A DNA stretch of 64,000 nucleotides from Stichopus chloronotus (lineage: Eukaryota; Echinodermata; Holothuroidea; Aspidochirotida; Stichopodidae). The stretch lies in assembly GCA_021234535.1 (NCBI GenBank), contig CM037830.1, positions 17,043,116-17,107,115 of the forward strand. Direction: 5' to 3'. Below the pieces are notes generated by a model, which saw only the letters and a program-made list of their open reading frames with translations, was not told the origin of the DNA and searched no databases. The position numbers were made by a program, and so were the translations under genes. Shown in pieces: positions 26,466 through 37,474 of the stretch (its first letter is position 1; the number at the start of each line of letters is the position of its first letter).

Positions 26466-26779
26466 GCCTAGCCCCATATGGTGGGTTTGGCCCTACTTTG
26501 AACACCCCTAACTGCCCAGCCCTCTGAAAACAGACCTTCAGGTTAGAATCTGCATAGAGAGTCACGTGATGAACAGCATTGTACCTCCCAACTTTACCGC
26601 ACAAAAATCACTGAATTTGCAGTCAAAGCTAAAAAATCCTCTCATATCAATGATCACACAGCTGTCCTCAGTTAGCTTGTATCCAGTCTGGGATTGGTGC
26701 CAACTTATTCTCAAACTACCATCTTCCTATAGACAACTAGACAACTGGGGAACTGCATTTCTCTAAATTTGGAATTTTT

Positions 26780-27260
26780 TCATTTCCTTCCTTGTGTGTG
26801 AATTCTTCTCGTGGATATTTTGTCCATGATTCCACAGTTCAGCACATTCTGCTTAATTCCTATGATAGGAATGCTATATTCAAAAGTCATTTCTGGTTCT
26901 TCTGTCAGGACTGTTTCCGGATTTCCTTTCCAGTTCTTGCCTTTTGTCACTTTTACTAGTCGCACAAAGTTGGGGTCATTGACGGAAAGCACTCATCCAC
27001 CTGGGTGGCGTTAGTTCCTCTAATAGTTTATCATGGTTTCCAATGCTGTTTCGATTGTACTTGGTGGCGGTAAGCCTGTGGCTGTGACATAAGAATGTTC
27101 ACAAAATCAGGGTCGTTTAATGGAAAGTCCTCATCACCTGAATAGCGATAGTTCCTCGTAGAGTTTATCATGGTTTCCAATGCTGTTTCATTTGTACTGG
27201 TCAATGTTAATCCATCTCTGTGACATTGAAATATTCACATTGTAGACATCTACAGGGTAT
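26780..27260 (-). pseudogene. Decayed coding region with a 45-residue tandem repeat
   Basis: Two copies of a 136-bp unit lie in tandem (period measured between identical blocks at 27027 and 27163). On the minus strand both translate to related peptides: one copy reads ETALETMINSTRNYRYSGDE then DFPLNDPDFV; the other reads VTATGLPPPSTIETALETM but hits TAG, TAA and TGA soon after. Period 136 is 45 codons plus one base, so a one-base shift separates the frames. Downstream, 26992-26780 is open and reads NDPNFVRLVKVTKGKNWKGN then PETVLTEEPEMTFEYSI. This is best explained as a broken gene or transposon ORF with an internal repeat. Family not recognised. Confidence 0.4.
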
Positions 27261-27264
27261 GTAC

Positions 27265-28180
27265 CCATATCTAGCAGTTATGCATAGTTAAACTTAACTC
27301 CAAAAGTACTCAAATAAAAGTTGTAGCCACTGTGCCATCTATGTTCGTCAGAATCGTCCTTGTTTAGCTTTCAGTTTGTTTTTGTGCCTGAGATTTTTTC
27401 GCTAAGAGTTGAAGGTGCAGCCTAACACGTTGAGTGTTCTTTTGTTTTGTCCCTTTTTCACTCCTTTATAGTCCTGTATATCGTATTCAAAGTGGTGTCT
27501 TTGAGTTATTTACATTAGAATTTTGTCTACTTTTGCACATGTGTGCTGGTAGTACTTTTGTCCTCTTCTTCCCACTATTCACTGTTCCCATCATGGGTCC
27601 TCAGTTGCTTGTATTTACCCATAAATGTCTTTACTTCAAGTGCTTTTTGGGGAAGGAGCTGGGGTGGTTTAGGGGTGGATACGAGGAAGAGGTTGCTGGG
27701 TAGAAAAAAAGAAAAGATCACAAATATATTAATTCCCAGAAGGTGCAACTTGCCATAATGACAAAGATTTGAAAGCCACTACAGAGTTCAAAATAAAGAG
27801 CTTTTACATGCATAGATGCATGTAAAATTGACTCTGAGCATGTAAAATTTTGCCTGTGCATGCAAAAATTAACTGTTTGTTTTTAGCCATTTGCCAAGGA
27901 ATATTTCTGTTTTGCATGGAACTCTTAATTCATAGTTCAAAGTCTGAACCTACACACTGTAAATCTACACTGTATGCATTATTCCTCTACATGAAGTAAA
28001 TTGCAAGATTTCATTCACATTTTATTCTGACAACCTCGTCTGAGGTCATAGTGTGAACAATTATGTGAACATGCATACATTCTCCAGTCTACTGCTCTAG
28101 CAAGCAAACTGTTGCAGAAGTGTAACTGAACTGCTTCCTTGATTGACAAGATGTGAAATATGAAAACAGGAAATGTGATG
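27265..28180. other. Non-coding stretch
   Basis: Contains a small cluster of GCATGTAAAAT repeats and the palindrome ACATGCATAGATGCATGT at 27808-27870; otherwise unremarkable. Confidence 0.45.
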
Positions 28181-28185
28181 TGTAC

Positions 28186-28312
28186 CTACAAATAGTAGGA
28201 CTGCAGAAGAGGAGGAATTTAAGTCGTATGCAAGTGCCACATCGACTAGATCTATTGTCTCTATTTGGTCAAAGATGTAAAGGCACGTATACATGAAGGG
28301 CAAAACAATTGA
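28186..28312 (-). CDS. Candidate exon abutting a TTAA element
   Basis: On the minus strand the frame is open from the edge of the adjacent TTAA element to a donor TTTGTAG|GTACAC, phase 1. The reading includes LYIFDQIETIDLVDVALAYD followed by LNSSSSAVLLFV, an ordinary protein-like composition with a mildly hydrophobic end. The acceptor is not clear; the nearest AG in frame (ttacag) lies inside the terminal repeat of the 28319-28567 element. Function not recognised. Confidence 0.28.
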
Positions 28313-28318
28313 ACTTAA

Positions 28319-28567
28319 AGGCTGTAACGCATCACCCTAAGCTATATTTTTACTTCCCATAAAGCAAAATTCTCAACTGGTTCTAAGTTACAGTACTTTT
28401 TGATTGACAGCAAATTCGAAAGATGAAGAGAAGCTCGTATTACACAGCGTAAACCGGGATCAATTGTTTTGATTACACATGTGAAGGAATTTCAGACAGG
28501 CTGAGGGAGGGACTAGACGTTGGTAGTTGGGAGAATTTAAACTGTCTGGGGTGATGAGTTTTTGTCT
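28319..28567. mobile_element. TTAA element family C, full copy
   Basis: 249 bp, TTAA at 28315-28318 and 28568-28571. The left end reads AGGCTGTAACGCATCACC and the right end is a diverged complement (compare GGTGATGCATTACAGCCT in the copy at position 105). The interior has an ACAGGCTGAGGGAGGGACTAG block shared by all three copies. Confidence 0.8.
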
Positions 28568-28574
28568 TTAAGTG

Positions 28575-30310
28575 GAAGGTCATTACATTGGAACCATCAT
28601 CTGCCCTGCAATGGCAATGTCCTCTTCATGCATACAATTAACTGAAATCCTCTTACCTTCATTCGTTTAAGGATTATGTCGCATTTTCCGAAAGTTAGCA
28701 CACAGAGAATGCATCAGGTAGTGCAAGACAGTAGGTGACTGTGTTCGAAACAAAACGAAACGAAAATTTATGTAATCCTTGTTGCTATCAAGACAGTTCA
28801 TTAACATATGCAGCAGAAATTATGCACAGGTCTAGGTCAACAAATTTATGTCAAATATTATCCTACATTGAAAATAGCTGATGTGAGGACCTAGACTTGC
28901 AGCATCTGATGATATTACCAAACACTATTTGATGACTAGAGTTTTGATTTCCCAACAATCTAAAGCCATCCTCCTAAGTATCCTTAATGGGCCAGAAATT
29001 TAGGTGAACTGCCCGCATAGTTGCACCTACTACCTGTCAATTTTGTTCACACTCCCTTCTGCAGGTAATCAGTCTAATGTCAGTCTCAGATTACCCAAGT
29101 ACTGTAACTTTCCCACACCTACTGTAGCCTGACACTTCAGTAGGCTAGTAAAAACTCCAGTCACCTTACTGTGTTAAATTTTATGGACCAAAAATTAGAA
29201 GGCGATTGATTCTGTTATTTAAACATCCGTCTCTTCTTGATGAACACTACAAACATTACTAGTTTCTGGTTGCTTTTTGCATGTATACTCCATGTGCAGT
29301 AAATAGTACTGGTATACACAAACGGTCTACTGATGTGTCATTGCTAGATGCAAAGAGTGACTGTAAACTTTTGATGTTGGCAGAGAGTTACCAAGAAGAG
29401 ACTGACCTCACCAATCACCTTTAAGCTTGGCCTATTCATTTTCCTTTGCTTTTTCAATAGGTCAACTAGGCCAGGGCTACTGCTCAGTATAGAATAAATT
29501 GGGAAGTTGTATTTCTACTTCAGCAATTGACCTAATGATTGTTAGTGTATCGTATTCAGAATCCGTCTAACATTGGGGCCATACAGTGTGCGACATATTG
29601 TTCTCAACAAAGACTTAGCCTACCTGAAATTCATATGAATGGTATGACCCAAGGATTTTTATCATCTTTCTAAATGATGTATAATTAATATCGGATGACC
29701 AAACTTTGATCTCTTAATCTTTACATTTGTCTGCAAGTCTTAGTTTGATACTTTGACGTCATGTAGGCCTACAATAACTTTCAAGTGTTAGCCCAGGACA
29801 GCCCTGTAACATAAGGTCCCTATACTATTATGCGATGCTAGTGACTGTACTGTACTCTATAGAAGTACTGTATTGCTGTATTGACAGAGTGGTCTGTGTG
29901 AACATAAACAATCCAAATGATTTTGAAATGGTTGAAAAGCAAATTATCCAAACTAATAAAATCTAGCAAAATGCACCAGATCATGAACATCAAGGATTCA
30001 GGCACACACACAGTTTGGTCGATGATATCCGTAGAAATACAGATTGAAATATCAATATACTACGATGTGATGAGAAAAAAAATCGCCTCCTTATGCATTA
30101 CTCATCACTATTAAATTATGTCACCTGTCAGTCACAGTTCTGTGAAATTTCAGTTGTGTAGAACTCTCAAAAGACAGGAACCTGAGAGAACCGATCATGT
30201 GACTCCATTAACTAAGTGGAGGCAGACTGAATGTTATAATCCACCCAAGTTACCAGGTGACTGCACTAGTATTTACACATGAAACAGGCTATTGGACTAT
30301 ACTGGTCCTC
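28575..30310. other. Non-coding stretch
   Basis: AT-rich, no supportable feature. Confidence 0.45.
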
Positions 30311-30312
30311 AC

Positions 30313-30778
30313 GGTAGGAGTCACCCGATAATTGGATCCGACATTGGATCGGCCAATGTTCACCACTCACTAGATCTTTAAAATATCGCATCAGCAAAGT
30401 CAGCAAATTTCACTTCCCGATCTTTGCCGATGTTCAGCAACTTGAAAATGTATTTGCACCAGGGGACATGTATTATGCTGTGTGCCAGTGTAGGAATGAA
30501 GAAATATTCAATGAGGACTATTTTCCATCTGAATAGTAAAAAGAAAGCCATTATGAATGTGTTTCTGTAGAGTTCTTTTGTCATTCATGAGGGCTCTTTT
30601 TTAAGCACCTGCAAAACTTGCGCTCACGATCTATTGTCAATGTCGGGTCATGCTGTGAAACGATGTGAAAATCTTGATAGTGAAATTATTTGAATATTTG
30701 AATATTGACCAATGTTATGATGAAAAGATTGACTATCAGATTGGCACTGAAATAGCAAAAAAACCACATTAGTTAACC
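30313..30778. repeat. Dispersed repeat family H, copy 2
   Basis: See copy at 3318. This copy keeps CCGATAATTGGATCCGACAT near its start and TTTGCCGATGTTCAGCAA inside, and ends in AAAAAAACCACATT. Confidence 0.5.
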
Positions 30779-30795
30779 CCTTCATTTACTTTGCT

Positions 30796-30975
30796 CCTCT
30801 CTTACCTGTGTCCATGCAACTGTTGCACATCCCACTTGCTGTGCCAGAAGTAATTGGTGACCTTTGACACAGCCTCTACCTTCACCCTAACCCAAATTGG
30901 TTTAGCCATCCTTCCCGAACTACCACCCACTCGTCACTTGTAAATGTCCACACCAGGTGAGTTTTGGGATTTATA
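30796..30975. mobile_element. Family G MITE, diverged copy
   Basis: The left part CTCTTACCTGTGTCCATGCAAC and the following GTGCCAGAAGTAATTGGTGAC block align with 17885-17965; the right end CACACCAGGTGAG is diverged. It sits directly after the H element ending at 30778. Confidence 0.5.
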
Positions 30976-31329
30976 TACGGAAACACAATTCAAACAATTT
31001 ATGTCAGTTTTCATCATGGTCCTTTAAGTTGTTTTGGTTGTTAGTTGGCTTGATAGGAGAAATACAGGAAACAGCTAAAACAAATTTGCTTTCATTTCCT
31101 GTGATGTTGGAGGTATTTGCAATTAACTGACACCGTGATCAGGTATCATTTTGACATAGTTGAATGTGTACTTTTTCTTTACTACAAATTTGGCACAGAC
31201 CAGATTATTCTTTCTTGATGCAGTAGAGGCAGGATATTTGGTGAGGTTTTACAGAACTTGCTGTGAAAAAATGGGTATTCTCATCATTTCAGATCCCCTA
31301 AGGCTATCCCTGAAATGTTCCTGAATTAA

Positions 31330-31674
31330 ATGGAAATAGGGCATTTAGAATACACCAACATGACATACTAAAGAAATAGCTTTAGTCATTGTTAAACCAT
31401 TCAGACTCATCAATAAATGTCTGCCAAAGCTTCATCTCCTCAAAACATTATGCATGTGATGAGTGGCGGTAGATGCATCATTTGAATTTTGAAACGTTTG
31501 GGTGAACAAATTAGCGTTAAACAACAAATAACTAAGTTTCTATCTTTGAGAAACTTATGTCGTGGAAAAAAGACTGCTGTCCTTCCTTACTTTGAATAAT
31601 CTATCATTCTGCATCCACAAACATTGGTTTTAAAAATGTGGAAGTTTTCTGTGAAACAAACGCCCCATTTCCCT
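31330..31674. mobile_element. TTAA element family A, copy 1
   Basis: 345 bp, with TTAA on both sides (31326-31329, 31675-31678). Left end ATGGAAATAGGGC, right end GCCCCATTTCCCT. Inner sequence includes the family marker block AACAAATAACT and AAGACTGCTGTCCTTCCTTA. Confidence 0.85.
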
Positions 31675-32369
31675 TTAAACATCTCAATCCAAAATGGATC
31701 AGGTGTCAAAATTTTTCTTGAAGTATTTTCAGTGATGATTACTGGGCAGGTTTATCCGTCATACATGCTGAGTGGAATAAACTTAAGAAGATCAAAGGTC
31801 GATTGAGTGTGTTTTGAGAATATTTGTAACGTAAACAATTTGGATAAATTAAAAGTAATCAAAGCAAAGACAATCAGCTCTAATGGGTCTTTTGTACATT
31901 TAACAAATCTATGTAGACCAACTGACTTTTGAAGGACAAACAGCTTTATTGCATGGCAGTTTCGGTGACGACTGCCCTCGTCAAATAAATTGGTAACTGT
32001 ATACTACGCTGGAAATTTTGGTCATGTTTGTTTTAGTCACATTTTGTTCCTTTATTCTGCTCTACACAAGGACCAGCTTCATCTGAAGTTGTGTAGTCAA
32101 CTGGGATATCAAATATCACAGAATATGTACTGTACCTCTAGGCATGCACATCTGCATTGTCTATTCCCAATGAATGTTGCTGTTTTAAGTTAAACCCACA
32201 GCAAATGTTAGAGTGTAAAGTTATACAGAACTGGGCCCAATACTTTACTTGCTACCTTGTAAGAGGTCTCTTTCAAAAAGGAAGTATATGCTCCATCGTT
32301 CACCAATCAACATCAACACATCACCACCAGAGGCTAAACATTGAAAATCTTGAGAGCACAATCTCAAAA

Positions 32370-32915
32370 TAGGGAAAAATAGGAATGATGGCTACTTCTC
32401 ATACTGACTCTGTGGGTAGGTCATATCAGAAGAAAGAACCCTGTTTTTCGTGGAGGTCAAAGGTCATTTACAGTCAACAGGGGTGAAAAACTGCAAAAAA
32501 TTCTTAACATGATGTCTCAAGATAGGAATCATGGAAAACATTGATACATAGTGTGTGAATAAGTTATATCAAGTAAAAACTATTATTTTCAGTGGATATG
32601 AAAAGTCATTTGGGTCAACAGGTGTCAAATTGTGAAAACATTGTAAGTTTTGATATTTTAAGAAGGAAAGCTTGGACAAAGTCTGATATGTGGTATGTAG
32701 GTGTAACTTAATGAGTACAAAGTGGTAATGGATTTTGTGGCGGTCAAATGTCATTTGAAATCAATAGGGGTCAAATAGTGTAAACAAGATATCTCAAGAA
32801 AGGAAACCTGGAAAGATATCCTGTTTGAAATGTCAGTGTACCCTATTGAGTTCAAAAAGCCTAATGTTTTGGTAGGGGTCAAAGGTCACTCAAGGTCAAA
32901 TTGTGAAAATTGGTA
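32370..32915 (+). repeat. Decayed ~150-bp minisatellite, about four units
   Basis: Four degenerate units carry GGTCAAAGGTCA-like and ATATCTCAAGA-like blocks (near 32455, 32605, 32745 and 32880). This is the same unit family as at 3905-5090 but without the ends, and much more diverged. Confidence 0.6.
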
Positions 32916-33179
32916 GACAAGCACCAAGACTTGAAACTAGAAATACAGAGACTATGGAACATCAAAGCAAGGGTAATCCCGGTAGTAAATCAGGTGCACT
33001 CGGAGCAAACACCAACAACTTAGAGAGACACCTACAACACATCCCTGGTCAACACAAAGTGCAACAACTCACAAAGACAATGCCACTAGGCACTGTTCAT
33101 ATCCTCAGAAGGATACTAGCTCTCCCAGAGTCCAGGTAGACTTCGAGACCAGAGTCAAACACATACCAAAATAGAAGTT

Positions 33180-33776
33180 GAGAAAGAGCAAGAAATAATA
33201 AATTAGATTTATGTAGCACCATTCCAGCTACACAGGGACAGCTGCTCATGGCACTTCGCAGATGAGGGTAAATAACACTTTTCAGAGGAACGAAAAAAGT
33301 GAGTCTTACAGCAAGTGAATGCTTAAAACATGATAAGTCAGAACCATTTCAAATGTGAAGAGAAAGCTGGTTCCAGAGACCTGCAGCAGAGTAGGTAAAG
33401 GTGCGGAAGCCATAAACTCTGGGATGCGATCTCGGGGCACAAAGGTAGGATTGATCAGAAGAGCCAAGTGTGCAGCTTGGTAATGGGAGAGGAGATTAGA
33501 CAGATAGACAGGCTAGTTAAACTGTAAGGCACGAAATTGTGCAAGCAGAAGAATTTTAAATTTAATTCTATGAGTAATTGGGAGCCAGTGAAGATCATAA
33601 AGGAGTGGCCTGATGTGGCATCTTTCCTTTTTGCCTTTCACTACTTGTGTAGCAGTATCTTGGATCTTCTGGAGTTTCCTAATCAGAGAATTTGGTAAAC
33701 CAAACAAAAGGGAATTGAGATAGCAAGTTCCCTTGAGATTGCAAGTTCCCTTGTCCAGATATTTCCTCATCTAATA
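33180..33776 (-). mobile_element. CR1/L2-like LINE 3' relic
   Basis: The minus strand at 33770-33513 encodes the well-known conserved tail of non-LTR reverse transcriptases: NSLLFGLPNSLIRKLQKIQD, then a DLHWLPITHRIKFKILLLA block. Both are recognisable signatures of CR1/Jockey-clade ORF2 C-termini. The frame breaks near 33513. Plus-strand sequence at 33195-33500, including a motif for a short tandem 3' end and an A-rich stretch near 33200, looks like the remaining 3' untranslated part. The element is 5'-truncated and dead. Confidence 0.72.
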
Positions 33777-33779
33777 TTT

Positions 33780-35550
33780 TTTAAACTGTAATTAGAATAA
33801 CACAACAATCTACTGATGTAAAAAGGGACTCCAAAAATGTCCTAAAAATTTCTTTAGACTCTACATTGATGTCATCCAGAAATAAATGTCATTATTCCGC
33901 ATTCCAGCTTTTTGTGGCTATGTATGGCTATGTTTATGACACATGTATCCAGTCCACTAAATGCAGTTAAATGACTTGCATCATGCATTTGCTGAGGGAC
34001 ATCTTTGGATCAGTGGATTAGAAGACTCCTGTACAATATCTTCAAAACTTAAAGAAGGGAGCTTTTGGACTGAAGGACATCCCAGCAACAATAAATATGT
34101 CATGTAAGGATCAGAAAAGTTGTGCAAACAGAAAGTGAAAACCCAAAATAGGTTGATGTTGTCAAACACTGGTGCAGTAGACATTTTTGCTTCCTTGAGT
34201 CACATTCCCACTTTGGATGTGTGCCACATCCTTCTAGATCAGGCTCCTGTGGGAAATATTTTATTTATTCTAACAAAGGTATACATAGAGATGTCCATGA
34301 GTAATACGGAAATATTACACTGTAACTACTTAGGTGTTCTGTATGGGGTTTGACCACCATTCATAAGTCAAGCTGACGATCAAACCAGTACTGTACTCAA
34401 GGAAATATACGTGGACCATCATCATGTGTTTCAGCTCTTCTGTGAACTCTGTACTTACTACCTGCAAAGGAGTTCCTTGAAGCAAGGTGTTGTCACAAAC
34501 AGGTTTGGCTCGATAACATAAATTTGTTGACTTTTTCTATATATACCTTTTGTATGCCGTAATATGGAGTAGACCATGGACAATGCACTGTGTGTTAAGA
34601 GACATGGTCAGGTTTGAATTTGCAGCCATAATTAGTTCAAACATTTAAAGTTCCATCATAATATTGTGGCTATGTTTCATGAACATTTAGTCATTGACTG
34701 AGGTTCATTTGATCAAACTGTATAGTAAAGGTTTGCTTAGAAGTGAAAGCAGCACTTGGCCGCGTATGTGCTGTTGGCCGTACCTGATTTAAAACCAGGC
34801 CAAATTGCTTTGCAACGTGTGCGGACATCGGAAGTTGAATACATCTTCTATTCAATTTTTATGCAAGCTTGCAGATAATGCAATGAATTTCTTTGTTTCC
34901 TTAATGCTGAAGTACTATTAACTTAATGGAAACATATATGCAACCGCAAGAAAGTGAAGGCTGTGTGACAACTGGTATACTTCTCTTGATAATATGAAAC
35001 ATATGTAGTCTGTACTTCCTGATTAGTACTGAAAATGTTACATAACATTGTGAAGGGTCTTCAGTAGGTTTGATGTAGTGAGTGGTTTGTCTGTCGTCTA
35101 ACCTGGTTATTATGCTGTGAGAAGCACACTGTAAATTAGTGGACACCCTACATTTCCTTAACCAACTCCAGTTTCTAATGCCATGTATGTATGCATTACT
35201 GCTTATATCAAGCTTTTCAAGATCTTTACATGGCTGTAATGAAGAAAAGTTGGGCACGTATCAGCTCCTCCTTACATGTTACACTGGTACCTGGATACCT
35301 GGTACAAACGTTCAATCAATAGAGTTCATTTTCTAGGTTGCTGCAGCATGGACACACTATCATTAAATGGGTTTGTATTTCAAATCCCTGATCATATTTG
35401 CATTAGTTAGCATGAGGGGGGGGGGGGGGAGAAGGATGTTGGATGGGTTAGTTTGGTACAGGGCACAGTAGAAGTGAGCACAAGTAGCACCAAAGATGAA
35501 GCACGAAGCACGTTGTGTGAATTCACCATCTAAAAATGACCAACACCAAT
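33780..35550. other. Non-coding stretch downstream of the minus-strand gene
   Basis: Holds a 118-codon minus-strand frame (35257-34901) with an acceptor-like start and an LRR-like phrase, not accepted as coding. A poly-G run lies at 35415-35430. Confidence 0.4.
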
Positions 35551-35553
35551 AGC

Positions 35554-37472
35554 TTATGCTTCTACATCACAAGTTGGCAGTCCCTTCCATTTGTCTTCAA
35601 GGAAGAGGAAAGTGCTAAGATTTGTGAGGATAGATGTGTTCTTGTCCAGTGGCATTAGGTGCATCCTCTCTGAGGGGGGGATGCTGAGGTTCAAGTGGTA
35701 CTCATCATCACTTTCATGATAGCTAAAATTGATAGGATAATTATCTTCATAGAGCGCCACCATCAGTTGGTGTAGAACAGAAAATCTTTGGATGAAAGTC
35801 CTACCCCTTATGATGCTGGAAATCCACTCCCCAGGCTCTGCAGGTGCCCTTTCATTCTTGCAATACCCTGAAAAACTGCTTCTGGAAGACTGAAATCCCT
35901 CTGTTCCTCCCCCCCCCCTCCTACCCGCCTCCCTCTTCAGCCATTCTGCCTCTGTACCCATCATTTGATTTCAAAGAAAAACGAGCAAACAAGAGCATGG
36001 TTGATCTGGAGTCAATTGCTCTTTGAAGGGAAATAAGGCATTTGCTTCACTGAAAACATCCATATTTTTAAAACCAATGTTTGTGGATGTAGAATGGCAG
36101 ATTATTCAAAATTAGGAAGGACAGTAGCCTTCTTTCCAAGAAATAAGTTTCTCACAAATAGAAATTCAGTTATTTGTTGCTCAATAATTTGTTCACCCAA
36201 ACTTTTCAAAATTCAAGTGATGCATCTTCTGTTACGAATCACATGCATAATGTTTTGAGGAGCTGAAGCTTCGGCAGATGTTTATTCATGAGACTGAATG
36301 ATTTAACAATGATTGAAGCTATTTTCTTTGTATGCCATGCTGGTATATTCTACATACCTTACCTTTAAGTTTAAAATAGTCTGTGCTTGACAGTACTAGT
36401 CTGCTACACAGATTTAAACACTTTCTGAAATCCCGCAGCTCAAATTCATCATGAATCATCACGAAGACAATAGGGGTAGATTTCCTATTTCCCATTTGTC
36501 TGCTAACCACTTTGGAATTTTTTCTTGTGACTGAAATAGACTTGCAGTCATAATTGTAACCAATATTTCTGTGATCATTTAAGCGTAACCCATATTTGTG
36601 TCTACTGAGCGGTGAAAGTTTGTATGACTTTGAGATTGAAGTCTGGGAAGGGGGGATGGCGGTGAACCAGAGTGTAAGATATGTGTTATGATACGCTTCA
36701 TGTATGCTGATGAATGAAATTGTTGTTTGACCTCAAGTTTCTCATAGCAGTTTACACAATGGCTTAAAACTTACATTGGTACTTCTGTATGCAGATCCAG
36801 CTCACTTGTATGCTCACTGTAGAATAAGCAACTTACGTACAGAGTTTCCAGCTGGCATCATAGATTGAATTTTACAATGTCATTGTGACTAATTCCTACT
36901 TAAGGTAACTTGGAAATTTTGCAACCGAACAGAGGTCATAATCTGATTAAATGTGGGTTCAAAAGCTATATTTATGGAAAGCGTTCTTCTTTTCATTGAA
37001 CAGATCTCTTGCAAATATACTACGAAAGAGATTAGTTGGCCTATTGTGTCATTTTAGGAGAAACTATTGTTATTGTGTCTCTCACAGAAGCTGCTGCTTG
37101 TAGTGGGTGGTATTGTTTCGTGTTTAATTTCACACTTTTATGTTTGTAGTCACAGCTTGGTCCCGTGATTTGTTTAAGAAATTTGAACTCCATGTCTGTT
37201 TCGAACACTTAATCAAAAGCATTCTACTCTACAGTACATTAGTAACACTATGAAAACTTACTGCATCAGTCACAGGCACAGTGAGGTCCTATGAAGGTAG
37301 TATATATATAAAAGTGTAGACTTTGCAAAGTCTCTCTCGGCGAATGAATTCTCCTCCTTTGATACATTCCTCACAATTTGAGCTGCAGCCTACTTACACC
37401 CAACCGAAGATATGTACTCATCTAGTAATCGCGTTTCCCTGTGATCGCCGTCCGCCGGAAAGACTTCGGACA
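35554..37472 (-). CDS. Four-exon minus-strand gene, 3' end, unrecognised protein
   Basis: Exons in transcription order: 37472-37398, 36816-36775 (42 nt), 36530-36363 and 35867-35554, ending in TAA. All three introns are phase 1 and have GT-AG ends: donors GGGT|GTAAGT, CAAT|GTAAGT and AAAG|GTAAGG; acceptors ttattctacag, tctatttcag and tttttcag. The spliced frame stays open for about 200 codons and reads like normal protein, e.g. FELRDFRKCLNLCSRLVLSS in exon 3 and WISSIIRGRTFIQRFSVLHQ in exon 4. The protein looks soluble and mixed alpha/beta; I do not recognise the family. The 5' limit is uncertain: the acceptor at 37473 (cgag) is weak and upstream exons or a start codon were not found. The last intron (35868-36362) contains a TTAA miniature element whose terminus supplies the donor. 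No clear polyadenylation signal was seen downstream. The model is an inference from phase agreement and composition. Confidence 0.6.
36027..36364. mobile_element. TTAA element family A, copy 2, at a splice donor
   Basis: 338 bp in the orientation opposite to the copy at 31330. Left end AGGGAAATAAGGC (flank TTGA, 36023-36026), right end ACCTTACCT then TTAA (36365-36368). The right terminus is diverged from the family consensus: on the minus strand it reads AGGTAAGG where other copies have AGGGAAAT. This creates the 5' splice site used in the gene model for 35554-37472. Confidence 0.82.
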
Positions 37473-37474
37473 CT

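Noticed and set aside
34901..35257. 118-codon minus-strand frame with an LRR-like phrase (KDLEKLDISSN) after a good acceptor
   Set aside because: Only one possible LRR, no donor of quality, and it lies beyond the stop codon of the better supported gene; kept out of the coding list.
37303..37313. TATATATAAA as a promoter TATA box
   Set aside because: It lies inside the proposed minus-strand gene and no matching plus-strand first exon was found; such words are frequent in AT-rich DNA.
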